Shown: positions 52,446 through 60,940 of the stretch, piece after piece
Layout of the letters: the number at the start of each line of letters is the position of its first letter
Numbering within the stretch: the stretch's first letter is position 1
Source: Sphingobium sp. 66-54
GTDB lineage: Bacteria; Pseudomonadota; Alphaproteobacteria; Sphingomonadales; Sphingomonadaceae
Assembly: GCA_001899715.1 (NCBI GenBank)
Contig: MKWI01000027.1
Location: 1 to 64,000, forward strand
Direction: 5' to 3'
Length of the DNA: 64,000 nucleotides
The notes under the pieces: generated by a model
The model's input: the letters and a program-made list of their open reading frames with translations, nothing else
What the model was told of the DNA's origin: nothing
Database searches by the model: none
Made by a program: the position numbers and the translations under genes

Positions 52446-54032
52446 ATGGAAAAGACCACCCCCGTCACCGCCGATTTCTCGGTATCGCCTCAGATCAGGC
52501 TGGAAGACATGCCCGATGTGGTAGCCGCAGGCTTCCGCTCGATCATCTCCAACCGTCCCAACGGCGAGGAGCCGGGACAGCCCGACGCGGCCACTCTTGC
52601 GCGCGCGGCGCTGGAGCGTGGGCTTGCCTTCGAGCATCTGCCGGTCCCCAATCCCGACATCGCTCCGGCTGATGCCCGCGCCATGCGGGCCGCGCTGGAC
52701 CGGCTTCCCAAACCCGTCCTCGCTTTTTGCCGGACGGGCGCGCGCTCGACCGCGATGCACGCCGCCGCCATGGCGCTGGGCGACGGTGCGGCGGCGACCT
52801 ATGATGTGGTGATCGTCGGCGGCGGCAGCGCGGGCATCGCCTGCGCCGCCAGCCTGCTCAAGCGCCGGGCCGATCTGTCGATTGCGATCATCGAGCCAGC
52901 GGATGCGCACTATTATCAGCCGGGCTGGACGATGGTGGGCGCAGGCGTGTTCGATCCGCAAATCACGCGCCGGACGATGGCGGAAGTGATGCCCCGCAAG
53001 GCACATTGGATCAGGCAGGCCGCAAGCGCCTTCCAGCCCGACAGCAACAGCGTGACGCTCGACGATGGCACGGCGATCGCCTATCGCGTGCTCGTCGTCG
53101 CACCGGGCCTGAAGCTGGACTGGGCGGCCATTCCCGGCCTTGCCGAAACCCTTGGCCGCAACGGCGTCACCTCCAACTATCGCTACGATCTGGCGCCCTA
53201 TACGCACGAACTGGTGCGCAAGATGGCGCGGGGCCGCGCGCTGTTCACGCAGCCGCCCATGCCGATCAAATGCGCCGGCGCGCCGCAGAAGGCCATGTAT
53301 CTCTCCTGCCATGACTGGGAGAAGCGCAGGTTGCTTGGCGGCATCGGTGTCGAGTTCCACAGCGCCGGTCCGGCCTTGTTCGGGGTGGCCGATTATGTGC
53401 CGGCGCTGACGGCCTATATCGAACGCTACGGCATCGACTTTCGGCCCGGATCGAAGCTGGTCGGCGTGGACGGCGATGCGCGGATCGCGCGGTTCGAGCA
53501 GGGCGATGGCGATGTGATCGAACGCCCGTTCGATATGCTCCACGCGGTCCCGCCGCAGGTGGCGCCGGACTTCGTTCGATCCAGCCCCATCGCTGACGAC
53601 AGCGGCTTCGTCGCGGTCGATCCCGCGACGCTGCGCCATCCGACATGGCCCAACCTGTTCGCGCTGGGCGATGTCATCGCCGCCAGCAACGCCAAGACGG
53701 CGGCGGCCGCGCGCAAACAGGCTCCGGTGGTCGCGGTGAACGTCATCGCCGCCCTTGACGGCAAAGCCCCAGCCGCCGCCTATGATGGCTATGGTTCCTG
53801 CCCGCTCACCGTCGAGCGCGGCCGGATCGTGCTGGCCGAGTTTGGCTATGGCGGCAAGCTGCTGCCGAGCTTCCCCACCTGGCTGCTCGATGGCCGCAAA
53901 CCGACGCGCCTCGCCTGGTTCCTCAAGGATCGGATGCTGCCGCCGATCTACTGGCATGGCATGCTCAAGGGCAGGGAATGGCTCGCTGGTCCCCGTCCGA
54001 TCGGAATGGCCCCGAACGGAATGGCGAGGTGA
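52446..54032 (+). CDS. Fusion of DUF442 sulfurtransferase/phosphatase domain and SQR-like flavoprotein
   Basis: 528 residues. Residues 1-110 are DUF442 (TIGR01244): A-F-C-R-T-G-A-R-S gives Cys95-x4-Arg100, a PTP/rhodanese-like loop. Residues 117-520 are a FAD/NAD(P)-type sulfide:quinone oxidoreductase: V-V-I-V-G-G-G-S-A-G (120-129 region), Y-Y-Q-P-G-W-T, M-P-I-K-C-A-G-A-P-Q-K and F-A-L-G-D-V-I-A-A-S-N-A-K-T. Redox Cys include K-C-A-G and L-S-C-H-D. Would oxidise sulfide to persulfide, pass electrons to quinone, and hand the sulfur on. The domain shuffle with the dioxygenase is noteworthy. Confidence 0.87.
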   Translation: MEKTTPVTADFSVSPQIRLEDMPDVVAAGFRSIISNRPNGEEPGQPDAATLARAALERGLAFEHLPVPNPDIAPADARAMRAALDRLPKPVLAFCRTGARSTAMHAAAMALGDGAAATYDVVIVGGGSAGIACAASLLKRRADLSIAIIEPADAHYYQPGWTMVGAGVFDPQITRRTMAEVMPRKAHWIRQAASAFQPDSNSVTLDDGTAIAYRVLVVAPGLKLDWAAIPGLAETLGRNGVTSNYRYDLAPYTHELVRKMARGRALFTQPPMPIKCAGAPQKAMYLSCHDWEKRRLLGGIGVEFHSAGPALFGVADYVPALTAYIERYGIDFRPGSKLVGVDGDARIARFEQGDGDVIERPFDMLHAVPPQVAPDFVRSSPIADDSGFVAVDPATLRHPTWPNLFALGDVIAASNAKTAAAARKQAPVVAVNVIAALDGKAPAAAYDGYGSCPLTVERGRIVLAEFGYGGKLLPSFPTWLLDGRKPTRLAWFLKDRMLPPIYWHGMLKGREWLAGPRPIGMAPNGMAR

Positions 54033-54820
54033 CGCTCGAACCGCTCCAATATCTGCTGGGCATCCTGTCCGGCTCACTTGTCGGGTTCAGCCTGGGGCTG
54101 GTCGGCGGCGGTGGGTCGATCCTGGCGGTGCCGCTGATGGTCTATCTGGTCGGCGTGCCCAGCGCCCATGTCGCGATCGGCACCAGCGCGCTGGCGGTGG
54201 CCGCCAATGCGGTGACGGGCCTCGTCCAACATGCCCGCGCACATAACGTCAAATGGCGCTGCGGTGGCATGTTCGCGGCAGCAGGCGTCATCGGGGCGCT
54301 GGCTGGCTCTACCTTCGGCAAGATGGTGGATGGCGAAAAGCTGCTGTTCCTGTTCGCGCTGGTCATGCTGCTGGTCGGGGGGGTGATGCTCAAGGGGCGC
54401 GGCGACCCCGGCAATCCCGGCGCCGAATGCAACCGGGAGAAAGCGCCCAAGGTGCTCGGCTATGGCCTCGGCTCAGGTCTGTTCTCCGGCTTCTTCGGCA
54501 TTGGCGGCGGGTTCCTGATCGTGCCGGGGCTTGTCGCATCGACCGGAATGCCGATCCTGTTCGCGGTCGGCACCTCGCTGGTCGCGGTGACCGCCTTTGG
54601 CCTCGCGACCGCCGCCAACTATGCCTTTTCCGGGCTGGTCGACTGGCCGCTGGCGATCCTGTTCATCGTGGGAGGCGCGGTGGGAAGTTTTGCGGGCACG
54701 CGCCTCGCCAGCCGGCTGGGCGCGCAATCCGGCCGTCTGACGGTGGTGTTCGCAATGCTGATCTTCGCCGTCGCTGCCTATATGCTCTGGCGCAGCGCCG
54801 GGGCGTTTGTGGGCCTGTGA
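54029..54820 (+). CDS. TauE/SafE-family sulfite exporter
   Basis: 263 residues, eight TM segments, from GTG 54029 overlapping the previous stop. Two inverted halves each with the glycine signature G-L-V-G-G-G-G-S-I-L-A-V-P and G-I-G-G-G-F-L-I-V-P-G-L. Exports sulfite made by the persulfide dioxygenase. Last gene before a 57-base gap to cydA. Confidence 0.9.
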   Translation: MTLEPLQYLLGILSGSLVGFSLGLVGGGGSILAVPLMVYLVGVPSAHVAIGTSALAVAANAVTGLVQHARAHNVKWRCGGMFAAAGVIGALAGSTFGKMVDGEKLLFLFALVMLLVGGVMLKGRGDPGNPGAECNREKAPKVLGYGLGSGLFSGFFGIGGGFLIVPGLVASTGMPILFAVGTSLVAVTAFGLATAANYAFSGLVDWPLAILFIVGGAVGSFAGTRLASRLGAQSGRLTVVFAMLIFAVAAYMLWRSAGAFVGL

Positions 54821-54877
54821 GGCGGAATGTCCACTAGCAATGCGCCTCGCCGATCATAAAGCGGACGCGGAAAGGTA

Positions 54878-56290
54878 ATGCAGATGTTCGGATCGTTCGA
54901 CGCGCTATTCCTCGCCCGCGCGCAATTCGCCTTCACGGTGAGCTTCCATTTCATCTTCCCGGCCTTCTCGATTGGCCTCGCCAGCTATCTGATGGTGCTG
55001 GAGGGGCTGTGGTTGAAGACCGGCAAGGGCGTCTACGCCAACCTCTATCGCTACTGGCTGAAAATCTTCGCGATCACGTTCGGCATGGGTGTCGTCTCCG
55101 GCATCGTCCTGTCCTATCAGTTCGGCACCAACTGGTCGGTCTTTTCCGACAAGGCCGGGCCGATCATCGGCCCGTTGATGGCCTATGAGGTGCTGACCGC
55201 CTTCTTCCTGGAGGCGGGGTTCCTGGGCGTCATGCTGTTCGGTATCAACAAGGTGGGGCCGAAGCTGCATTTCACGGCGACCTGCGCGGTGGCGGTCGGC
55301 ACGCTGATTTCCGCCTTCTGGATCTTGTCCGCCAACAGCTGGATGCAGACGCCCACGGGCCATGAGATCGCCGCGAACGGCCAGTTCGTGCCGGGGCCGA
55401 GCTGGTGGGCGATCGTCTTCAACCCCAGCTTCCCCTATCGGCTGGTCCATACGGTGATCGCCGCCTTCCTCACCACCGCGTTCGTCGTCGGCGCGGTGGG
55501 GGCTTGGCACCTGCTTCGCGATCGGGCCAATCCCGGCGCGCGCAAGATGTTCTCCATGGCGATGTGGATGGCCGCGCTGGTCGCCCCGGTGCAGATTTTC
55601 GCCGGCGACATGCACGGCCTCAACACGCTGGAGCATCAGCCGGCCAAGGTGATGGCGATGGAGGGCCATTATCAAAGCCACCCGGACGGCGCGCCGCTGA
55701 TCCTGCTAGGCATTCCCAACAGCGCGCAGCAGCGCGTCGATTATGCGCTGGAGATTCCCAAGGCCTCCTCGCTGATCCTCAAGCACGACCTGAACGCGCC
55801 GCTGGCCGGCCTCGACACCGTGCCGGAGGATGAGCATCCCCCGGTCGGCGTCGTGTTCTGGGCCTTTCGCATCATGGTGGGCCTGGGCTTCGCCATGTTG
55901 GGCATCGGCCTGTGGAGCCTCCTCGCGCGGGCGCGGCGCCGGCTCTACGACTGGCGCTGGCTGCATCGCGCCGCCGTCGTCATGGGGCCTTCGGGCTTCG
56001 TCGCGGTGATCGCCGGCTGGGTGACGACCGAAGTGGGGCGCCAGCCCTGGACGGTCTATGGCCAGCTTCGGACCGCGCAATCGGTCGCCCCGCTCGACGC
56101 GCCGGCGGTCGCGACCTCGTTGATCGCCTTCATCATCGTCTATTTCGCGGTGTTCGGCGCGGGCACGCTCTACATCCTCAAGCTGATGGGCAAACCGCCA
56201 GAGCCGCATGAGGATGCCGTGCCGACGCGCGGCCCGGTGCGGACCGCCGGCATCACGCCGGCTCCGGCGATCGAGGGAGGAAAGCCATGA
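54878..56290 (+). CDS. cydA: Cytochrome bd-type quinol oxidase subunit I (short Q-loop, CIO-like)
   Basis: 470 residues, nine TM segments. Heme region A-R-A-Q-F-A-F-T-V-S-F-H-F-I-F-P, W-x-x-x-N heme region L-S-A-N-S-W-M-Q-T-P, G-D-M-H-G-L-N-T-L-E-H-Q-P-A-K quinol site, and G-R-Q-P-W-T-V-Y-G-Q-L-R-T. The Q-loop is short, as in cyanide-insensitive oxidases. bd oxidases keep working in the presence of sulfide, so its location after sulfide-oxidation genes is meaningful. Confidence 0.95.
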   Translation: MQMFGSFDALFLARAQFAFTVSFHFIFPAFSIGLASYLMVLEGLWLKTGKGVYANLYRYWLKIFAITFGMGVVSGIVLSYQFGTNWSVFSDKAGPIIGPLMAYEVLTAFFLEAGFLGVMLFGINKVGPKLHFTATCAVAVGTLISAFWILSANSWMQTPTGHEIAANGQFVPGPSWWAIVFNPSFPYRLVHTVIAAFLTTAFVVGAVGAWHLLRDRANPGARKMFSMAMWMAALVAPVQIFAGDMHGLNTLEHQPAKVMAMEGHYQSHPDGAPLILLGIPNSAQQRVDYALEIPKASSLILKHDLNAPLAGLDTVPEDEHPPVGVVFWAFRIMVGLGFAMLGIGLWSLLARARRRLYDWRWLHRAAVVMGPSGFVAVIAGWVTTEVGRQPWTVYGQLRTAQSVAPLDAPAVATSLIAFIIVYFAVFGAGTLYILKLMGKPPEPHEDAVPTRGPVRTAGITPAPAIEGGKP

Positions 56291-57297
56291 TCGACCTCAC
56301 CATCATCTGGGCGGGGATCATCGCCTTCGCGGTCGCCGCCTATGTCGTCATGGATGGGTTCGACCTCGGCATCGGCATCCTCTTCCCACGCTTTCGTGTC
56401 GGACCGGAACGCAACACCGCAATGAACAGCGTCGCGCCGGTCTGGGACGGTAACGAGACATGGCTGGTGCTGGGCGGCGGCGGGCTGATGGCTGCTTTCC
56501 CGCTGGCCTATGCCATCGTGTTACCGGCCCTTTATGCGCCGATCATCGCCATGTTGCTCGGCCTCATCTTCCGGGGCGTCGCCTTTGAATTCCGCTGGCG
56601 CGATCCGGGGCATCGCCGGCTGTGGGACATCGCCTTTTGCGGCGGTTCTGTGGTCGCGACGCTGGCGCAGGGAATTACGTTGGGCGCGCTGTTGCAGGGG
56701 ATCACGGTAGAAGGGCGCGCTTATGGCGGCGGCTGGTGGGAATGGCTTACGCCCTTCTCGCTACTCACCGGCCTCAGCCTGCTCGTCGGCTATGCGTTGC
56801 TGGGCGCATGCTGGCTGATCTGGAAGACGCAAGGGCCGCTTCAGGCACAGGCGCAAGGCATGGGCAAAGTGCTGCTGCCCGGGCTGCTGGTGGCGATCGG
56901 CCTGGTGAGCCTCGCGACGCCCTTCCTGGAGGCGCAATATCATCAACGCTGGTTCGAATGGCCAGGCGTGCTGGCGAGCGCGCAGATGCCGCTGCTGGTG
57001 GCGATCATCGGCTTCCTCGCGTGGCGCGCGATCGGCAGGGTGCAGCGAGGCGGGCGGGATTGGGTGCCCTTCTTCCTCGCCCTGCTGCTGTTTGGCCTGT
57101 CGATGGTGGGGCTCGCCATCTCGATCTGGCCGGACGTCATCCCCGGCCGCGTCTCCATCTGGGAAGCCGCCGCGCCCGAACGCAGCCAGGTCTTCATGCT
57201 GGTCGGCGCCGGCCTGCTGGTGCCGGTGATCCTGGCCTACACCGGCTGGGCCTATTGGGTGTTCCGGGGGAAAGTGGATGAATCCGGATACCACTGA
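56287..57297 (+). CDS. cydB: Cytochrome bd-type quinol oxidase subunit II
   Basis: 336 residues, eight TM segments, overlapping cydA by ATGA. I-W-A-G-I-I-A-F-A-V-A-A-Y-V-V-M-D-G-F-D-L-G-I-G start, V-W-D-G-N-E-T-W-L-V motif, and W-P-D-V-I-P-G near the end. Completes the oxidase with CydA. Confidence 0.95.
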   Translation: MIDLTIIWAGIIAFAVAAYVVMDGFDLGIGILFPRFRVGPERNTAMNSVAPVWDGNETWLVLGGGGLMAAFPLAYAIVLPALYAPIIAMLLGLIFRGVAFEFRWRDPGHRRLWDIAFCGGSVVATLAQGITLGALLQGITVEGRAYGGGWWEWLTPFSLLTGLSLLVGYALLGACWLIWKTQGPLQAQAQGMGKVLLPGLLVAIGLVSLATPFLEAQYHQRWFEWPGVLASAQMPLLVAIIGFLAWRAIGRVQRGGRDWVPFFLALLLFGLSMVGLAISIWPDVIPGRVSIWEAAAPERSQVFMLVGAGLLVPVILAYTGWAYWVFRGKVDESGYH

Positions 57298-57415
57298 ACC
57301 GGCAGGCCCCGGCCCGCGCTGGAAACGCCTTGCATGGTTCGTCGCGATCTGGGCGATGAGCATCGGGACGCTCGGCGTCGTGGCCTATGGCATTCGCCTG
57401 ATTCTCAAACCTTGA
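57278..57415 (+). CDS. Small bd-oxidase-associated membrane protein (DUF2474 type)
   Basis: 45 residues, ATG 57278 within the end of cydB in another frame; easily missed because of its length. Acidic/Pro N-terminus, then P-R-W-K-R-L-A-W-F-V-A-I-W-A-M-S and G-V-V-A-Y-G-I-R-L-I-L, a single TM helix. DUF2474 proteins lie at this place behind CIO-type cydAB genes and probably stabilise the complex like CydX/CydS. Confidence 0.75.
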   Translation: MNPDTTEPAGPGPRWKRLAWFVAIWAMSIGTLGVVAYGIRLILKP

Positions 57416-57438
57416 ATGGAAAAGGAGCGATCCGCCCC

Positions 57439-58068
57439 ATGACTTTGCCACCATCTGCGCCCGATTGGGACGCCCGCTATGACCGTGCCGATTATCTTTT
57501 CGGCACCGAGCCCAATGCCTTCCTGAAAAGCGAAGCGGCGCAACTCGACGAGCTGGGCGAAGTGCTGTGCGTTGCCGACGGTGAAGGCCGCAACAGCGTC
57601 TGGCTCGCGAAACAGGGATTTCGCGTCCATGCGGTGGATGCGTCCGCTATCGCGCTCGACAAGGCGCGCGCGCTTGCGACGCGGGAAGGCGTCGCGGATG
57701 CGATCCGCTTTGAGCAGGTCGACCTCACGCGATGGCACTGGCCCAAGGCACGCTATCACGCGGTGGTTGCGATCTTCATTCAATTCGCAGGACCGACAGC
57801 GCGAGCCGATCTGTTCAGCGGCATGAAGGAAGCTCTCGTTCCGGGCGGTCTGCTTCTGCTGCAAGGCTATCGGCCAGAGCAGATCGGCTATGGAACAGGC
57901 GGGCCGGGCGCGGCCGAAAACCTGTATGATGAACCCATGCTGCGCAGTGCTTTCGATGATTTCGAGATACGCAAGCTTGTCAGCTACGACGCCGAGATCA
58001 GCGAGGGCGACGGGCATAACGGCATGTCGGCGCTGATCGACCTGATCGCGCGAAAGCCGGTCTCGTGA
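57439..58068 (+). CDS. Class I SAM-dependent methyltransferase (TehB-like)
   Basis: 209 residues; AAAGGAG before ATG 57439. W-D-A-R-Y-D-R-A-D-Y-L-F-G-T start, SAM motif V-L-C-V-A-D-G-E-G-R-N-S and V-H-A-V-D-A-S. Belongs to the group with tellurite and thiol methyltransferases. With sulfur genes around, an S-methylation of H2S or a thiol is plausible, but not shown. Confidence 0.82.
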   Translation: MTLPPSAPDWDARYDRADYLFGTEPNAFLKSEAAQLDELGEVLCVADGEGRNSVWLAKQGFRVHAVDASAIALDKARALATREGVADAIRFEQVDLTRWHWPKARYHAVVAIFIQFAGPTARADLFSGMKEALVPGGLLLLQGYRPEQIGYGTGGPGAAENLYDEPMLRSAFDDFEIRKLVSYDAEISEGDGHNGMSALIDLIARKPVS

Positions 58069-58085
58069 CTCTGCCGGAGAAAAAT

Positions 58086-58655
58086 ATGCCATCGAACAAG
58101 GTCCGCGTGCGGGCGCATTCCTGGAGACGGACCGGACTGGCTCTGGTTCTTGGGCTGATGATGACGGGCAACGCCAACGCGCAGGATGCCAATCACCCGG
58201 TCATTGCCGGCTATGGCGCCATTCACCCGGCTCAGGATCTTGCGAACCTGCCCGATCCTTCGTTGCGCTATCGCGTCGCCTTTGAAATCACGCGCGCCGC
58301 AAATGACACTGGACAGGTCAATCCGGCTCTCGATCGAGTTGCCCGCTTCATCAACCTTCTGGGCGCGGCGGGCGTGCGGCCTGATCCCGGCGATATTGTC
58401 GTGGTCATGCACGGTCCGGCGACGCCTTCGATCCTGCGCGATGCCGCTTATGAGACCCGCTTTCATCAAGCCAACCCAAACAGCGGGCTCATCGCAAAAC
58501 TGCAACAGGCGGGCGTTGCCATCCATGTGTGCAGCTTTGCCCTCGCCAATCAACGGATCGAGAGGGATGAAGTCGCGAAGGGTGTGACAATCGATCTCGC
58601 AGCCATGGTCACGCTCGCGAATTTGCAGCTCAAAGGCTGGGCGCTCATTCTCTAG
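58086..58655 (+). CDS. Exported DsrE-like protein
   Basis: 189 residues from ATG 58086 (CCGGAG upstream; an in-frame GTG at 58065 overlapping the previous stop is less likely). Signal peptide ending A-N-A-Q, then a DsrE/F-type fold: Y-R-V-A-F-E-I-T, V-V-V-M-H-G-P-A-T and V-A-I-H-V-C-S-F-A-L with the single conserved Cys used by DsrE-type sulfur carriers. Periplasmic location suggests handling of persulfide sulfur outside the membrane. Confidence 0.8.
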   Translation: MPSNKVRVRAHSWRRTGLALVLGLMMTGNANAQDANHPVIAGYGAIHPAQDLANLPDPSLRYRVAFEITRAANDTGQVNPALDRVARFINLLGAAGVRPDPGDIVVVMHGPATPSILRDAAYETRFHQANPNSGLIAKLQQAGVAIHVCSFALANQRIERDEVAKGVTIDLAAMVTLANLQLKGWALIL

Positions 58656-58681
58656 CGCGATAGTCGGACTGTCCTTCGCCG

Positions 58682-58698
58682 CCTAAGCCAGCCTTAAG
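58682..58698 (+). promoter_or_regulatory. CCTAAG-N5-CTTAAG direct-repeat operator upstream of the dsbD-like gene
   Basis: CCTAAG (58682-58687), CCAGC, CTTAAG (58693-58698), CTTG-N4-TCGAA and ATG 58722. Same half-sites, spacing and distance to ATG (23 versus 22 bases) as in front of lnt, 10.8 kb away; outside the motif the sequences differ. Confidence 0.65.
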
Positions 58699-58721
58699 CT
58701 TGGCGCTCGAAATGCGCCCCT

Positions 58722-60911
58722 ATGACACGGAATTCCCGACTCTCGCAGGCGGCACGGTCGTTCCCGCCTTTCGTTCAGATCGTGCTTCTCCGCGCGATGG
58801 GCGCGATCCTGCTGCTTTGGCTTGCGCTTGCCGGTGTTCAGGTGACGGCGCAGCCCGCGCAACATATTCAGGCATCGCTATACGCGCAAAGCGAAGCACC
58901 GAAACCGGGCGAAAAGACCCGCCTTGCGATCCGCATGATCCCCGAGCAGGGATGGCATGGTTATTGGATCAATCCGGGTGACAGCGGCCTGTCGGTCGAT
59001 GCCGAATGGCATCTGCCGGAAGGCGTACACGCTGGCCCGCTCGAACATCCCGCGCCCGCGCTGCTCGAATTGGCGGGCCTTGCCAGCTATGTTCACGAGG
59101 GCGCGTTCTCACTCTTGGCCGATCTTGAGATCGACGATTCCATCGTGCCGGGCACATCGCTGCCGATCAGCGTCGATCTGTCGTGGCTTGCCTGTTCTGA
59201 TGCTTTGTGCGTGCCTGAACGCGCGACGCTCCAGCTTGCGTTGACCACAGGCGACGGAGCCGCAAGCCCGGAACATCGATCGCTGTTTTCGGCGGCGGAA
59301 GCGGCATTGCCGTCAGTGGCAGCGCAAGGAAGCCTGCGGGCTGCGGATAGCCGCTGGTCGTTCGTCATTTCAGGCGCGGAGGGGCTGGATGCCAATCGTG
59401 CGCTGCTCTTCCCTCAGGAAAGCGGCTGGTTCGAGGCGGGTGCCCGGCAGCATGTGACCCGCCAGCCGGACGGGACCATCAAGGTCGAGGTCGCAGCGGC
59501 AGGACCGGCGCCCGCCGCGCCATTCGCCGGGGTCATGGCCGATGGCCACCGAAGCGTCGCGATTACCAACGTCAAGCTGGACCTGGCCGAAAATCCGCTC
59601 GCCATAGCCGAGAGCGAGTCCGCGCCAGATGCGGCCGCTCCAGCGGAGAGCATTCCCGCCGCTATGGCGTCCCCTGATCCAGCCACGCCGACCACCGGCG
59701 ATATGCCCGCCTTGTGGGTCGCGCTCGCCGGTGCCGTGCTCGGCGGCCTGCTGCTCAATCTGATGCCTTGCGTCTTCCCGATCTTGTCGCTGAAGGCGTT
59801 GAGCCTGACGAAGGCCGGCGTTGATCGCCGCGCGGCGAAAGTCGAGGGCATCGCCTATTTCGCTGGCAGTGTCGCTACCACCTTCGCGCTGGGCGCCATA
59901 TTAGTGAGCGCGCGGTTGCTGGGGCATGATATCGGCTGGTCCTTCCAGCTCCAGAACCCGCATATCATTCTGCTGCTAATGCTGCTGTCGCTGGCCATCG
60001 CCCTCAATCTGGCCGGATTGTTCGAGATAAGGGGCATCTCCATCGCGCATCGCGCCATGGCGGCGCCGGGCTGGCCAGGAGCCTTCGGCACCGGCGCGCT
60101 CGCCGCGCTGATCGCGACGCCTTGCAGCGGCCCGTTCATGGGCGTCGCGCTGGGCGCGGCGCTGGTGCTGCCAGCCCCTGAAGCGCTGACAGTGTTCGCC
60201 GGCCTCGGCATCGGCATGGCGCTGCCGTTCCTCGCCATCGCCTTCATTCCCGCCCTCCAGCGGCTTTTGCCCAAGCCGGGGGCGTGGATGGAAACCTTCC
60301 GCCGCATGCTGGCGCTTCCTATGCTGCTGACCACCATTGGCCTCGCCTGGGTGCTGGGACGACAGAGCGGCGTGGATGGCCTGTCTCTTGGCCTGCTGCT
60401 CTCCGCATTGGCTGGGGTGGGCCTGTGGTGGGCGGGACTGCGCCAGAATCGCGGTCGTAGCGCCGGGGCCGCGTTACTGCCGGTCGCGGCAGCCCTGTTG
60501 CTTGCGGTCGGCCTCGATCTGCCGCGCCCGGCTCTGGCAGCTCCGTCCAACGCCGATGCAAATGTCGAACCGTTCAGCGAAGAGCGCCTCGCCGAGCTTC
60601 AGACCGAAGGGCAGCCGGTATTCGTGGATATGACCGCCGACTGGTGCCTCGTCTGTCAGGTCAACCAGCGTGTCGCTATCGATCGACCGGATACGCGCGC
60701 GGCGTTCGAAAAGGGTGGCGTGGTGACGTTGGTGGGCGACTGGACGCAGGGCGATCCGGCGATCACACGCTTCCTCGCTTCCCGCGGGCGCAATTCCATT
60801 CCCTATTATCTGTTCGTCACCCCTTCGGGCGAGGTGCGGGAATTGCCGCAGATTCTTACGAGCGACCTTCTGGTCCGGCAAACCATATCCTCTTCGGGAC
60901 CGTCATACTAA
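58722..60911 (+). CDS. DsbD/ScsB-family thiol:disulfide interchange protein
   Basis: 729 residues. Signal peptide; periplasmic N-domain with W-L-A-C-S-D-A-L-C-V-P-E (ScsB-type Cys pair); eight-TM domain with N-L-M-P-C-V-F-P and A-T-P-C-S-G-P-F (membrane Cys pair); C-terminal thioredoxin-like domain with A-D-W-C-L-V-C-Q-V. It moves electrons from cytoplasmic thioredoxin to periplasmic partners. Has its own operator and so is probably a separate transcript from the bd oxidase operon. Likely reduces the island's DsbA-like and DsrE-like proteins, an inference. Confidence 0.92.
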   Translation: MTRNSRLSQAARSFPPFVQIVLLRAMGAILLLWLALAGVQVTAQPAQHIQASLYAQSEAPKPGEKTRLAIRMIPEQGWHGYWINPGDSGLSVDAEWHLPEGVHAGPLEHPAPALLELAGLASYVHEGAFSLLADLEIDDSIVPGTSLPISVDLSWLACSDALCVPERATLQLALTTGDGAASPEHRSLFSAAEAALPSVAAQGSLRAADSRWSFVISGAEGLDANRALLFPQESGWFEAGARQHVTRQPDGTIKVEVAAAGPAPAAPFAGVMADGHRSVAITNVKLDLAENPLAIAESESAPDAAAPAESIPAAMASPDPATPTTGDMPALWVALAGAVLGGLLLNLMPCVFPILSLKALSLTKAGVDRRAAKVEGIAYFAGSVATTFALGAILVSARLLGHDIGWSFQLQNPHIILLLMLLSLAIALNLAGLFEIRGISIAHRAMAAPGWPGAFGTGALAALIATPCSGPFMGVALGAALVLPAPEALTVFAGLGIGMALPFLAIAFIPALQRLLPKPGAWMETFRRMLALPMLLTTIGLAWVLGRQSGVDGLSLGLLLSALAGVGLWWAGLRQNRGRSAGAALLPVAAALLLAVGLDLPRPALAAPSNADANVEPFSEERLAELQTEGQPVFVDMTADWCLVCQVNQRVAIDRPDTRAAFEKGGVVTLVGDWTQGDPAITRFLASRGRNSIPYYLFVTPSGEVRELPQILTSDLLVRQTISSSGPSY

Positions 60912-60940
60912 AATGAAGCTTTGAAAAAGGAAGCCGACCC

